Assembly: GCA_965230415.1 (NCBI GenBank)
Contig: CBDDKZ010000005.1
Span: 4,402,001 to 4,466,000 of the forward strand
Length of the DNA stretch: 64,000 bases
Direction of reading: 5' to 3'
Source: CBDDKZ01 sp965230415
Lineage (GTDB): Bacteria; Bacteroidota; Bacteroidia; Cytophagales; JAAEPT01
Shown here: positions 1 through 8,795 of the stretch, piece by piece
How positions within the stretch are numbered: the first letter of the stretch is position 1
Layout: each line of letters opens with the position of its first letter
The notes under the pieces: model-generated
Database searches by the model: none
The model's input: the letters and a program-made list of their open reading frames with translations, nothing else
What the model was told of the DNA's origin: nothing
Made by a program: the position numbers and the translations under genes

Positions 1-422
1 TGGGATCCAACATCCCGGCAGAAGTCAAAAGTATGTCTGGATTCGATCAGCATTATTACTCAAAATATAAGACGGTATTACATACACTCAAAATGCCCAT
101 CCAATTAAAATCGTACTATTCAAATGATATTTTTGCCATGTTTGGTATAGCGCCTACTTATGTGTTTCTTGCCAGGGATCTTGAGTTAGCGTATAAAGGT
201 TATAAAAAGCTTGCTGTCTATGAGCATAAAGAGCTTAATGCAATTAAAAGGAATTTTAATTTATTAGTACAATTTGGGGTTGGGTTTAACTTTACGACTC
301 ATAATAATACACCGTTTTATTTAATGCCATATGGAGAACTATCAGTGTTAGATTACCGACGAGCGTTTGCTGACAGGTATTTTTATACACTTGGTTTAAC
401 AGCCGGTGTATATTTAAATTAA
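1..422 (+). CDS. Outer-membrane beta-barrel protein, C-terminal part (5' end outside window)
   Basis: The reading frame is open from the left edge (first full codon at base 3) to a TAA at 420-422, so this is the tail of a longer gene. The residues alternate polar and aromatic/hydrophobic positions (for example FGVGFNFTTHN, YFYTLGLTAGVYLN), as in the last strands of a small Bacteroidota porin-family (PorT/OmpW-like) barrel. The 3' end is followed by about 210 bases without a gene. An internal ATG at 33 is probably not the start. The exact family cannot be named from this fragment; the barrel assignment rests on strand pattern only. Confidence 0.5.
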   Translation, partial: GSNIPAEVKSMSGFDQHYYSKYKTVLHTLKMPIQLKSYYSNDIFAMFGIAPTYVFLARDLELAYKGYKKLAVYEHKELNAIKRNFNLLVQFGVGFNFTTHNNTPFYLMPYGELSVLDYRRAFADRYFYTLGLTAGVYLN

Positions 423-632
423 TAATCAAAATGGTGTTAAATTATTAGTGTAAATGTAAATCATTAATTCTAAATATGTCGTATATTCGTGTCTGAAATA
501 AGGGTCAGGAGTTTTTTAGCATTTTTGCTGTGGGAAGCCTTTTTATAACTCCTTTTATTATATCTGTACGATGAATTGCGTTAAAACTTTATAGAAGTAA
601 TGTACAGTAATAGGTAATTGAACGGCTAAATT

Positions 633-2042
633 ATGGGGTACAAAATTTTGGTGGTCGAAGATCAGATTATTACTTCAACTTTGTTGTGTGATATTTTGGG
701 ACAACTTGGGTTTGAGGTGATTGGAGAGCTGAAGTCAGGAGAGGACGCAATCAGTTTTGTTCAAACCTGTGTACCTGATATTATCCTGATGGATATTAAC
801 CTTAATGGTCAACTCGATGGGATAGAGGCTTCTAAAATTATTCAGCTTAGATATGACCTTCCTATTGTGTTTCTTACAGCATCCTCTAGTCCTGAAATCT
901 ACGAACGTGCCCTGTCCGCATATCCATATGGTTTTATAAATAAGCCGTTTAAACCCAGTGAACTCAAAATAGTCATTGATTTGGCTGTTACGAAACATCG
1001 CATGGGGCGACGTTTGAAAGATAGTGAATTACGATTTAGAACCTTGTTTGATAATGCACCTGTAGGTATAATTTCTGTAGATAGAAAAGGAGATATTTCC
1101 TCAGCTAACCATGTGATAGGTACCTTGTTACAATATTCTTCCGAAGAACTGGAGTCAATGAATATAGCGCAGTTTATGGTCGATGAGTTTGATGCGGGAG
1201 TCCACCGTAAGTGGGTTCAAACTTTTTTTGATCAGGGGAACTCTGTTCAACAAATGACATCGCAAGCTATTCCGGTTCGAAAAAAGGACGGAACCTTTAT
1301 TACAGCAGAAATTACCTTGAATCATTATCAGGAAGGGAAAGCCGAGAATGTCATTGCAATAATAAGAGACGTTAGTGAGCAGTTTAAGGCAGAAGAGGCT
1401 ATCAAGAACCTGGAAGAAAAAGAAGCAATGCTCAAGGAAATTCATCACAGGGTGAAAAATAATATGCAGATTATTTCGAGCATGCTTAGTTTGCAAGAAG
1501 CTCAGTTCAAGAGCCTCGAAGCTATGGATTTATATAGAGAGAGTCAGGGACGCATCAAAGCGATGGCCTTAATTCATGAACGTCTGTATCAATCTCATAA
1601 TTTTACTAATATCGATTTCAGTATTTATTTGAGAGAATTGGCTACAGAGATATTGTCGATGTATCCATTGTCTACCAAGATAAAACTTCAGTTTAGAACA
1701 AAGCCAATTTTTCCGGATTTGGATCAGGCTATACCTACCGGGCTTATTGTAAACGAAGTACTTACCAACTGTATAAAATATGCATTTAAAGGCGTTGATA
1801 ATCCTGTTTTAGAGTTAGTTACAAAAGAAGAAAGAGGTGTTATGTACCTCGAAATATCAGATAACGGAATTGGCTTGCCTGAAAATTGGTCGTGGGAAAG
1901 TGGTGATACTCTGGGGATGAAACTTATCAAAACATTATCAAAGCAAATTCGCGGAGATGTTGTTTTAGAGTCAGAACCATTATGTGGAACAGTTTTTAAA
2001 CTTCAATACGTATGCAAAAACGAGACAAGTATTCAATATTAA
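633..2042 (+). CDS. Hybrid histidine kinase, REC-PAS-HisKA_2-HATPase
   Basis: A cytoplasmic signalling kinase of 469 residues with no membrane segment. An N-terminal receiver domain (about 3-120) carries Asp54 (ILMDINL) and Lys104 (INKPF). A PAS domain follows (about 130-250), then a HisKA_2 dimerisation helix with the EIHHRVKNN phosphorylation motif (His271/272), and an ATPase domain with N-box (NEVLTNCIKYAF) and G1 box (DNGIGLPE). Because the receiver comes first, the kinase is likely itself controlled by phosphorylation from another kinase. Its last 31 bases overlap the next kinase gene in another frame, suggesting translational coupling. The input signal is unknown. Confidence 0.9.
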   Translation: MGYKILVVEDQIITSTLLCDILGQLGFEVIGELKSGEDAISFVQTCVPDIILMDINLNGQLDGIEASKIIQLRYDLPIVFLTASSSPEIYERALSAYPYGFINKPFKPSELKIVIDLAVTKHRMGRRLKDSELRFRTLFDNAPVGIISVDRKGDISSANHVIGTLLQYSSEELESMNIAQFMVDEFDAGVHRKWVQTFFDQGNSVQQMTSQAIPVRKKDGTFITAEITLNHYQEGKAENVIAIIRDVSEQFKAEEAIKNLEEKEAMLKEIHHRVKNNMQIISSMLSLQEAQFKSLEAMDLYRESQGRIKAMALIHERLYQSHNFTNIDFSIYLRELATEILSMYPLSTKIKLQFRTKPIFPDLDQAIPTGLIVNEVLTNCIKYAFKGVDNPVLELVTKEERGVMYLEISDNGIGLPENWSWESGDTLGMKLIKTLSKQIRGDVVLESEPLCGTVFKLQYVCKNETSIQY

Positions 2043-3496
2043 TTGTTGAAGATGAGGCCATTGTAGCAATGGATCTCGAAAGTAAGTTGATAGGGATGGG
2101 TTACGATGTCGTAGCAATTGTAGATAACGGTCCGGATGCACTCATGCATGCCGTGCAGTCGGAAGTAGATTTAATTCTGCTTGACATTAATATTATTGGT
2201 GATTGGGACGGTATTGATACCGCCAAAATGATTCTCAATAAGAAAAGCGTGCCCATTGTTTTTTTGACTGCATATTCTAATCCGGAATTTGTTGAAAGGG
2301 CAAAGGCCGTAACCCCTTATGGCTACATACTTAAACCTTTTCAAATCAGGGAATTAGAAGTGACGCTGGATATTGCTTTTCACAAACATCAGGAAGATAA
2401 AAAACTAATGGAGAAGAGTGTTTATCTGGAAGATAAAATACAACTACAGAGTGCTGAACTTAACCAAATGAATGACTCTCTGAAAAAGGAGATCGAGGAA
2501 CGACGTAAGGTGCAGTCTGATTTAAACAAGCAAAATGATCATTATCATTATTTAGTTGAACATTTGGCGACAGGACTTATAACCGTAACCAAGCATGGCG
2601 ATATTACCGAGTATAATCTGGCCTTTGCCAAGCTATTTAATCACCTCGATAAACCCTTAAAAGGTGAATTTGTTTCAGATATTTTAGGAAACAATTTGTG
2701 GAGTGACGTGCAAGATAGTAAAGGGGTTTGGGAAAAAGAATACCAACTATCTATTAAAAAACAGATTGCATACATAAGAGTGAAAGTGGCAAGCGGTGCA
2801 GATGCCAACTATGTTATATTAGTCGATGATATAACTGAACAAAAGAATATGGAAGCCGCGCTGACAATGGAAAAACAGAAACAAAAAGAAGCACTGATAG
2901 AAGCAGTGGAATCAGAACGTGTGCGATTTGCCAATGATCTTCATGATGGATTAGGTCAGAAACTTACCGGCATAAAATTAATGTTGAATGTGTTATCAAG
3001 AGACGGTATTGAAAGTGAAGTAGCGAAGTCTACATTGAAAGAAATAAAAACAATAACCGAGGAGTTAACCGCAGAAGTCAATGAAATATCCAATAATTTG
3101 ACACCGGTAATAATCGAAGATTATGGTTTTGTAGCAGCATTACATAAATTGGCAAACGATATTGAAGGTTTGAATATGCTTGACGTGAAGCTGGATGTCA
3201 GTGATGATTATTTGCGCATACCCTTGATCGAAGAGCTAAATCTGTATAGAATTACTCAGGAAGCCACAAATAATACGCTTAAACATGCTGCTGCTAAACA
3301 TCTTTCCCTCAATTTTAAACAGTATAGTCCTACCAACTATCAATTGGAAATTGTAGATGATGGACATGGTTTTGCCGATAATGAAGGTTATACCGGAAAT
3401 GGCGTGCGTACAATAAAGGAGCGGGTCGAAGCAATTGATGCGAAACTGGCAATTGAATCCACCAATTCGGGGACAAAATTGATAATTTCGAAATAA
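2012..3496 (+). CDS. Hybrid histidine kinase, REC-coiled coil-PAS-HisKA_3-HATPase
   Basis: A soluble 494-residue kinase. The receiver domain (about 8-125) has Asp58 (LILLDINII) and Lys108 (ILKPF). A charged coiled coil (about 130-175) leads to a PAS domain (about 175-280) and a NarX/DesK-type HisKA_3 helix with His311 (FANDLHDGLGQ). The C-terminal ATPase domain has the N-box (RITQEATNNTLKHA) and G box (DDGHGFADNEGYTGNG). HisKA_3 kinases usually phosphorylate NarL-type regulators, and one is encoded immediately downstream, so they are a likely pair. The start overlaps the preceding kinase gene by 31 bases; no better start was seen. Confidence 0.9.
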   Translation: MQKRDKYSILIVEDEAIVAMDLESKLIGMGYDVVAIVDNGPDALMHAVQSEVDLILLDINIIGDWDGIDTAKMILNKKSVPIVFLTAYSNPEFVERAKAVTPYGYILKPFQIRELEVTLDIAFHKHQEDKKLMEKSVYLEDKIQLQSAELNQMNDSLKKEIEERRKVQSDLNKQNDHYHYLVEHLATGLITVTKHGDITEYNLAFAKLFNHLDKPLKGEFVSDILGNNLWSDVQDSKGVWEKEYQLSIKKQIAYIRVKVASGADANYVILVDDITEQKNMEAALTMEKQKQKEALIEAVESERVRFANDLHDGLGQKLTGIKLMLNVLSRDGIESEVAKSTLKEIKTITEELTAEVNEISNNLTPVIIEDYGFVAALHKLANDIEGLNMLDVKLDVSDDYLRIPLIEELNLYRITQEATNNTLKHAAAKHLSLNFKQYSPTNYQLEIVDDGHGFADNEGYTGNGVRTIKERVEAIDAKLAIESTNSGTKLIISK

Positions 3497-3671
3497 TACG
3501 AAAAATAGGTAAAATTGTTAAGTAAGTTTTTCTTTATATCATTTAAGCTTACACCGGATTGTGTTTTATGTATAAAAAAGCGAATTTAAGGTAAAGTCAT
3601 TAAAATATGATTATACCCGTAGTAGTACCAGCAAATTAAAAAGTATTGGGATTTGAATTCCTATTATATCT

Positions 3672-4334
3672 ATGAATAAAATTAGAATTTATATCGTCGA
3701 TGATCATCCGGTCATGTGTAAAGGATTGAAGTTGTTGTTTAACGCAGAAAAGGATTTTGAGGTAGTCGGAACAGCAACAGATGGTAAGAAGGCATTGAAC
3801 GATATCGAACAACTAAATCCGAATATAGTATTAACCGATATTTCCATGCCAGAGATGTCTGGTCTGGAAGTATTGCGTTCTATCAAACAAAGGAATCCTG
3901 ATTTGCAAGTAATTATTTTAACCATGCATAAGGAAAACGAGTATGTTTTTAATGCATTGGAAGAAGGGGCTTCTGCGTATGTTTTTAAAGATGATCAGGA
4001 AGATTTATTGCTGAAAACAGTACGTGACGTGAATAGTGGCAAGTACATGCTGCCGGCTGCGATTTCTGACGTGATTATGCATCGTTTTAAAGCACTGGAA
4101 TCTAAAACGCCAACGGCGAAAAATGAATTGCATTTAACCTCACGTGAAAGTGATATACTGCAAAGAGTAATTGAAGGACAGAGCAATAAAATGATAGCTT
4201 ACGATCTGAATATCACAGCTAAAACCGTAAGTGTGCATAGATACAACGTAATGAGAAAACTAGGAGCCAAGAATGCCGCCGATCTGGTACGTATTGCATT
4301 AGACACTCCAGGTTTGCTAAAGAATACAGTTTGA
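3672..4334 (+). CDS. NarL/LuxR-family response regulator
   Basis: A DNA-binding response regulator of 220 residues. The receiver domain (1-120) has the acidic pair VDDH (10-11), phosphoacceptor Asp56 (VLTDISMP) and a conserved Lys in VFKDD. The C-terminal LuxR-type helix-turn-helix (about 150-205) begins LTSRESDIL and contains the recognition helix ITAKTVSVHRYNVMRKLG. It lies 175 bases after the HisKA_3 hybrid kinase and is its probable phosphorylation partner. Its targets cannot be read from the sequence; the chemoreceptor genes downstream are possible but unproven. Confidence 0.92.
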   Translation: MNKIRIYIVDDHPVMCKGLKLLFNAEKDFEVVGTATDGKKALNDIEQLNPNIVLTDISMPEMSGLEVLRSIKQRNPDLQVIILTMHKENEYVFNALEEGASAYVFKDDQEDLLLKTVRDVNSGKYMLPAAISDVIMHRFKALESKTPTAKNELHLTSRESDILQRVIEGQSNKMIAYDLNITAKTVSVHRYNVMRKLGAKNAADLVRIALDTPGLLKNTV

Positions 4335-4979
4335 TTTTTAACGTCTTTAGCAATAATCACATGATACCAATCCTGTGATGCCAGATTTTACATTCGTATT
4401 TAATTAATTCCTAATACCATTTTCTGTTTTTGAATAACCGTTTTATGTCCATGTAACAGGCTCTACGTTTTTTGTACAACCTGTTTTATGCTATTGCCTG
4501 ATAGTAATAAAATATTCACTAAATCCATATATATAACGATTGTTTGTAGTGTGAAATACAGACATTATTACAAAATTAAGTGCTTCTGGGTGCATTGTAA
4601 TAATTTGTAGGTCATATGCTTATACGATTTTTTAGGGAAATAGCAGGGGAGAGTGCTGTGGTTTAGTCTTTTTGTACAAAAAACACTAAGAGTTGTTTTT
4701 GCGAGCTCGATTACGAGAGTAGTAAACTAATGATTACTTAATATTTTTTATTTAGAGCTTAATGTAAATACCTATTTTAATCTGGAAGAAGTGCCTAGGT
4801 TTAATCCGCTATTTCTTTTATTTTGATTAAAATCATGTTTTTATAGCAAACCGCGTGTCTGTTGTCTTCGTTGTTGTAGTTGATTTTAGATAAGTGACTG
4901 ATTTTTTTAGTCAAAAAAAATATACTATAAGTGAGCATCGCTCTTAAAGAAGTATTATAAAATAAAAACCAATATAATT
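4335..4979. other. Gene-free intergenic region upstream of first chemoreceptor
   Basis: 645 bases with no credible coding frame on either strand. It is very AT-rich. Two copies of TTGTACAA-containing stretches (near 4470 and 4672) and a weak inverted repeat ATCACA...TGTGAT near 4355-4378 were noticed, but none has a clear function. No TAnnTTTG promoter box was found close to the receptor gene. It presumably carries the promoter for the receptor. Confidence 0.4.
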
Positions 4980-7900
4980 ATGACACTTGGAGAAAACATG
5001 CGGCCCGAGCGCTCTACCACAACAAAAAAAAACACGAAAGCTATTAATACGTCAAAGGGATCATTAAAAAAGGAAGGGGATGGATTAAAACAGGCAATTG
5101 ATACAAGTTGGGCTTTTATAGAGTTTGAACCGAACGGAATCATTTTGGATGCTAATGAACTTTTTGTAAAAACACTGGGCTATGATACATTGGATGAATT
5201 AAAAGGACAACACCATCGTATTTTTTGTGATTCAAATTACGCCGCTTCTCAAGAATATCTTCAATTCTGGGAGGATCTTGCCGCAGGAAAATCCAATTCT
5301 GGTGAGTACAAAAGGCTGTTAAAGTCCGGAGAAGAAATTTGGATAAATGCTTCTTATACACCTATAAAAAACGATAAGGGTAAGGTATACAAGGTTGTTA
5401 AGATTGCCAATGAAATTACAAGTATGGTACTGAGCAGGCTCAACGCAAATGCGGTACAGTCTGCGGTAGACGCTGGTTGGGCTTCCATTGAGTTTGAACC
5501 CGACGGAACCATCATAACGGCTAACACCAACTTTATTAGTGCCTTGGGTTATTCAAATCTCGATCAAATAAAAGGGCAACATCATCGAATGTTTTGTGAT
5601 GAACAGTTGAAGAATTCATCGGAATACGCACAGTTTTGGAAAGACCTTGGGGCAGGGCAAATAAAAAGCGGAGAATTTAAACGTGTACGTAAAGATGGAG
5701 CTGAGGTATGGATCAATGCCTCTTATACCCCTGTTAAGAATGAGGAGGGTACGGTGTATAAAATTGTAAAAATTGCGGCAGACATTACAGATATGGTCAC
5801 CAGTCGATTAAACGCAGACGCCGTGCAGTCTGCGGTAGACGCCGGTTGGGCATTTATTGAGTTTGAACCCGATGGTACAATTATCAAAGCTAACAACAAC
5901 TTTGTGGCTGCTGTGGAATATTCCGAAGAAAACGAAATTATCGGCAGACATCATCGAATCTTCTGTGAAGATAAATTGATCAATTCTATTGAATATCAAC
6001 AGTTTTGGAAAAATCTGGCCAACGGTGAAATCCAACAAGGAGAATTTAAGCGAATCACAAAATCCGGGAAAGAGATTTGGATTAATGCATCGTATACACC
6101 TATTCGTGACCTGGAAGGTAAGGTTTACAAGGTCATTAAAATTGCTTCTGATATCACAGAAATGGTTAACGACAGGGTAAATGCTTCTGCTGTTCAGAAT
6201 GCGGTAGACACCGGTTGGGCATCTATAGAATTTAAACCCGATGGAACGATTCTTAGTGCCAATGAAAACTTTAAAACGGCTTTAGGTTACTTCAATGATA
6301 ATGAAATTGTAGGAAACCATCACCGAATGTTTTGTGATCAGAAATTGAAAAATTCTCATGAATATGCACAGTTTTGGCAAAACCTGGCCAATGGGCAAAT
6401 ACAAAACGGAGAATTTAAACGTGTTCGTAAGGACGGTACCGAAGTATGGATAAATGCATCCTATACCCCGGTTAAGAATACGGAAGGTATCGTTTACAAA
6501 ATTATAAAAATAGCTACTGATATTACCGATATGGTGGCGAGCAGGCTGAAAGCCGACGCTGTTCAGGCTGCGGTAGATACCGGTTGGGCTTCTATTGAAT
6601 TTGAATCCGACGGAACAATAATCAACGCTAACGACAATTTTGTTCAAACATTAGGCTATAACAGTGTAAATGAAATTACAGGTAATCACCATCGTATTTT
6701 TTGTGAACAGGATTATGCCATGTCTAATGACTATCAACGTTTTTGGAAAGCCCTTGGGCAAGGGCAAGTACAGTCCGGAGAGTTTAAGCGCATAAGCAAA
6801 CAAGGAAGAGAAGTATGGATAAATGCTTCCTATACACCAATTCGTGATTTGGAAGGGAATATCGTAAAAGTTATAAAAATAGCTGCCGATGTAACTGATA
6901 TGGTGAAAACACGCGAGTCGACGATGGCTGTATTCAATCAATTAACTCAGGCCATACAGGAAATGGTAGAAGGAAATTTCGACTATTCCATGTTGCTCGA
7001 TAACGTAGACCTGGATACCAACGCGCAGAAAGTAATTGAAGACATAGCAACCTTGCAGGGCACGCTTAACAATATTATGGTCGCTATTGGCGATGTGGTA
7101 GAAAAAGCAGGTAAAGAAGGTGATATGCAGGCACGTTTGCGTGTGGAAGAAGCGAAAGGAAGTTGGAGAGACCTCACAGATGGTATCAATCAGCTCATAC
7201 AATCTATTGCCGAACCTTTAATGGAATTTAATAAAATTATGAATGCCATGGCAGAAGGTGATCTTTCCAATCGTTTTATGATGCGCTCTGCCGGTGACAT
7301 TCAGAATATGGGAGACAATCTAAATAAGGCTATGGAGAATATGACTGTGCTATTGAATCAAATAGAAAAGAATGCAAAAATCGCCGCGGATTCTTCAAAA
7401 ATAATGATGAACAAATCAGAAGCTATGAAAGGGAATACCGGAGAAGTAGCTTCGGCTATTGCACAGATGTCTCAGGGGGCGCAAGATCAAGCTGTTAAGA
7501 CTGATGAGTCTTCTCAATTAGTGAATGAGGTAATGGAATCGGCTAATGAAATGGCTAATAAAGCGGATATCATAAATCAGGCTGCTGAGAGAGGGCAAGG
7601 TAGTTGCGATAATGGTATGAAGATTATGAAAGTTTTACTCGATAACATGGACGAAATCATGGGATCGGCATCGATGACTTCTGACTCCATTAATATTTTA
7701 AAACAGAGAGCTGAGGAAATTGCCAGAACCTTAAATGTAATTACAGACATTGCCGCTCAAACCAACCTGTTGGCACTAAATGCTGCTATTGAGGCAGCAA
7801 GAGCAGGTGATGCCGGACGCGGTTTTGCCGTTGTGGCAGAAGAAATCAGAAAACTTGCGGAAGACAGTCGCCAATCAGCGGTTGATATTGAAAAAATCAT

Positions 7901-8279
7901 TGGTGACGTGCAGAAAGATACCCAGGAAGCAAGTAAGGCCATAGAAAACATGGAAGGCAGTGTAAAACAGGGTAACTCGGCATCTAAAGAAGCGGAGGAG
8001 ATATTCCTTGAAATATCGACCTCAAGTAACGATACCCTCAGTTTGTCTAAAGATATTCAGGAGGCTTCTACCGAACAGAAAGGTTCCATCAACAAAGTTG
8101 TTAAAAATATTGAACAAATTGTGGTGGTAGCCGAAGAGACAGCGGCCGGGTCACAACAAGTCTCCGGAAGTGCTCAGGAACTGAATGCGGGTATGATAGA
8201 AGTAAGTGAGAACAGTGAAGAAACCTCTCGCATCGCAGCCGATTTATTAGCAGGTGTCAATCAATTCAAACTTGCCTGA
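4980..8279 (+). CDS. Soluble methyl-accepting chemotaxis protein with five PAS repeats
   Basis: A 1099-residue chemoreceptor without any transmembrane segment or signal peptide, hence cytoplasmic. Residues 39-653 are five tandem PAS domains of exactly 123 residues each, with the repeated signature HHR(I/M)FC and WINASYTP, of the type in Pseudomonas BdlA and other Aer-like sensors. A HAMP-like linker (about 654-790) contains NAMAEGDLSNRF. The MCP signalling domain (about 790-1099) has the hairpin tip core EIARTLNVITDIAAQTNLLA and EAARAGDAGRGFAVVAEEIR, which contacts CheA and CheW. It is paralogous to the next receptor and probably signals through the adjacent che proteins. The ligand or cofactor is unknown; redox or heme/flavin sensing is possible by family analogy. 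Confidence 0.93.
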   Translation: MTLGENMRPERSTTTKKNTKAINTSKGSLKKEGDGLKQAIDTSWAFIEFEPNGIILDANELFVKTLGYDTLDELKGQHHRIFCDSNYAASQEYLQFWEDLAAGKSNSGEYKRLLKSGEEIWINASYTPIKNDKGKVYKVVKIANEITSMVLSRLNANAVQSAVDAGWASIEFEPDGTIITANTNFISALGYSNLDQIKGQHHRMFCDEQLKNSSEYAQFWKDLGAGQIKSGEFKRVRKDGAEVWINASYTPVKNEEGTVYKIVKIAADITDMVTSRLNADAVQSAVDAGWAFIEFEPDGTIIKANNNFVAAVEYSEENEIIGRHHRIFCEDKLINSIEYQQFWKNLANGEIQQGEFKRITKSGKEIWINASYTPIRDLEGKVYKVIKIASDITEMVNDRVNASAVQNAVDTGWASIEFKPDGTILSANENFKTALGYFNDNEIVGNHHRMFCDQKLKNSHEYAQFWQNLANGQIQNGEFKRVRKDGTEVWINASYTPVKNTEGIVYKIIKIATDITDMVASRLKADAVQAAVDTGWASIEFESDGTIINANDNFVQTLGYNSVNEITGNHHRIFCEQDYAMSNDYQRFWKALGQGQVQSGEFKRISKQGREVWINASYTPIRDLEGNIVKVIKIAADVTDMVKTRESTMAVFNQLTQAIQEMVEGNFDYSMLLDNVDLDTNAQKVIEDIATLQGTLNNIMVAIGDVVEKAGKEGDMQARLRVEEAKGSWRDLTDGINQLIQSIAEPLMEFNKIMNAMAEGDLSNRFMMRSAGDIQNMGDNLNKAMENMTVLLNQIEKNAKIAADSSKIMMNKSEAMKGNTGEVASAIAQMSQGAQDQAVKTDESSQLVNEVMESANEMANKADIINQAAERGQGSCDNGMKIMKVLLDNMDEIMGSASMTSDSINILKQRAEEIARTLNVITDIAAQTNLLALNAAIEAARAGDAGRGFAVVAEEIRKLAEDSRQSAVDIEKIIGDVQKDTQEASKAIENMEGSVKQGNSASKEAEEIFLEISTSSNDTLSLSKDIQEASTEQKGSINKVVKNIEQIVVVAEETAAGSQQVSGSAQELNAGMIEVSENSEETSRIAADLLAGVNQFKLA
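5094..6938 (+). repeat. Five tandem PAS-coding repeats, 369 bp period
   Basis: Within the receptor gene, units begin at 5094, 5463, 5832, 6201 and 6570, each starting at a codon for A(I/V)D and each 369 bp (123 codons). Protein identity between units is high, especially over HHR-FC, EFKR and the WINASYTP block. The units have diverged at the DNA level, so the array is not a recent slippage product. Confidence 0.9.
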
Positions 8280-8795
8280 GTGAAATACCTTAAATAACAC
8301 AAATTCTAAACAATAAACAGGAACATAAAATTTAATTTGAGCATTAATAAAAAATAGCTATATGTGTGTATGAAATATGAGATTTTAGAAAAAAAAAGTT
8401 CAATTCGTCGAAAAGTTGAAACTAACATTTAACATTTAATACGTCTTTTGTTAACGTTAAGGACGTTTTGCCAATCTTTAGTAATCAAATAGACATTTTC
8501 ACCTAATAGATTATCTAAACCTCTGGTCAACATCATCGTAAAGATACCTAGGATAAGTAATCCTTTAGCGGGAAATTATTCGATCAGTATATGTGGTTTT
8601 TGGAGTTGGTTATAATGTCCTAAAGTTTAAGGTACATGATATTTTTTACAATTGTTCTTTTTTTTAACAGATGCACTTTTGAGTCAAAGGTACTTCTGTA
8701 AAGATTCACAACTCGTTCTATAATAGGTCGATATATTCAGTTATCTCGTGAGGGAATACTCAATCCTTTATGTAAAATATAATAATAACTGAACA
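8280..8795. other. Gene-free region between the two chemoreceptor genes
   Basis: 516 bases with no plausible gene. It contains a GTTAAC palindrome and a loose ACGTC...GACGT inverted repeat at about 8441-8466. No strong terminator follows the first receptor and no TAnnTTTG box precedes the second. The length suggests that the second receptor and the che genes have their own promoter here. Confidence 0.4.

Noticed and set aside
4464..4690. Repeated TTGTACAA sequences as extra TetR operators
   Set aside because: They lack the 4-base spacer and second arm of the proven-looking palindrome at 17054-17071; likely chance in AT-rich DNA.
8441..8466. ACGTC...GACGT inverted repeat between receptor genes
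   Set aside because: Arms are only 5 bases and the spacing is wide; too weak to call an operator.
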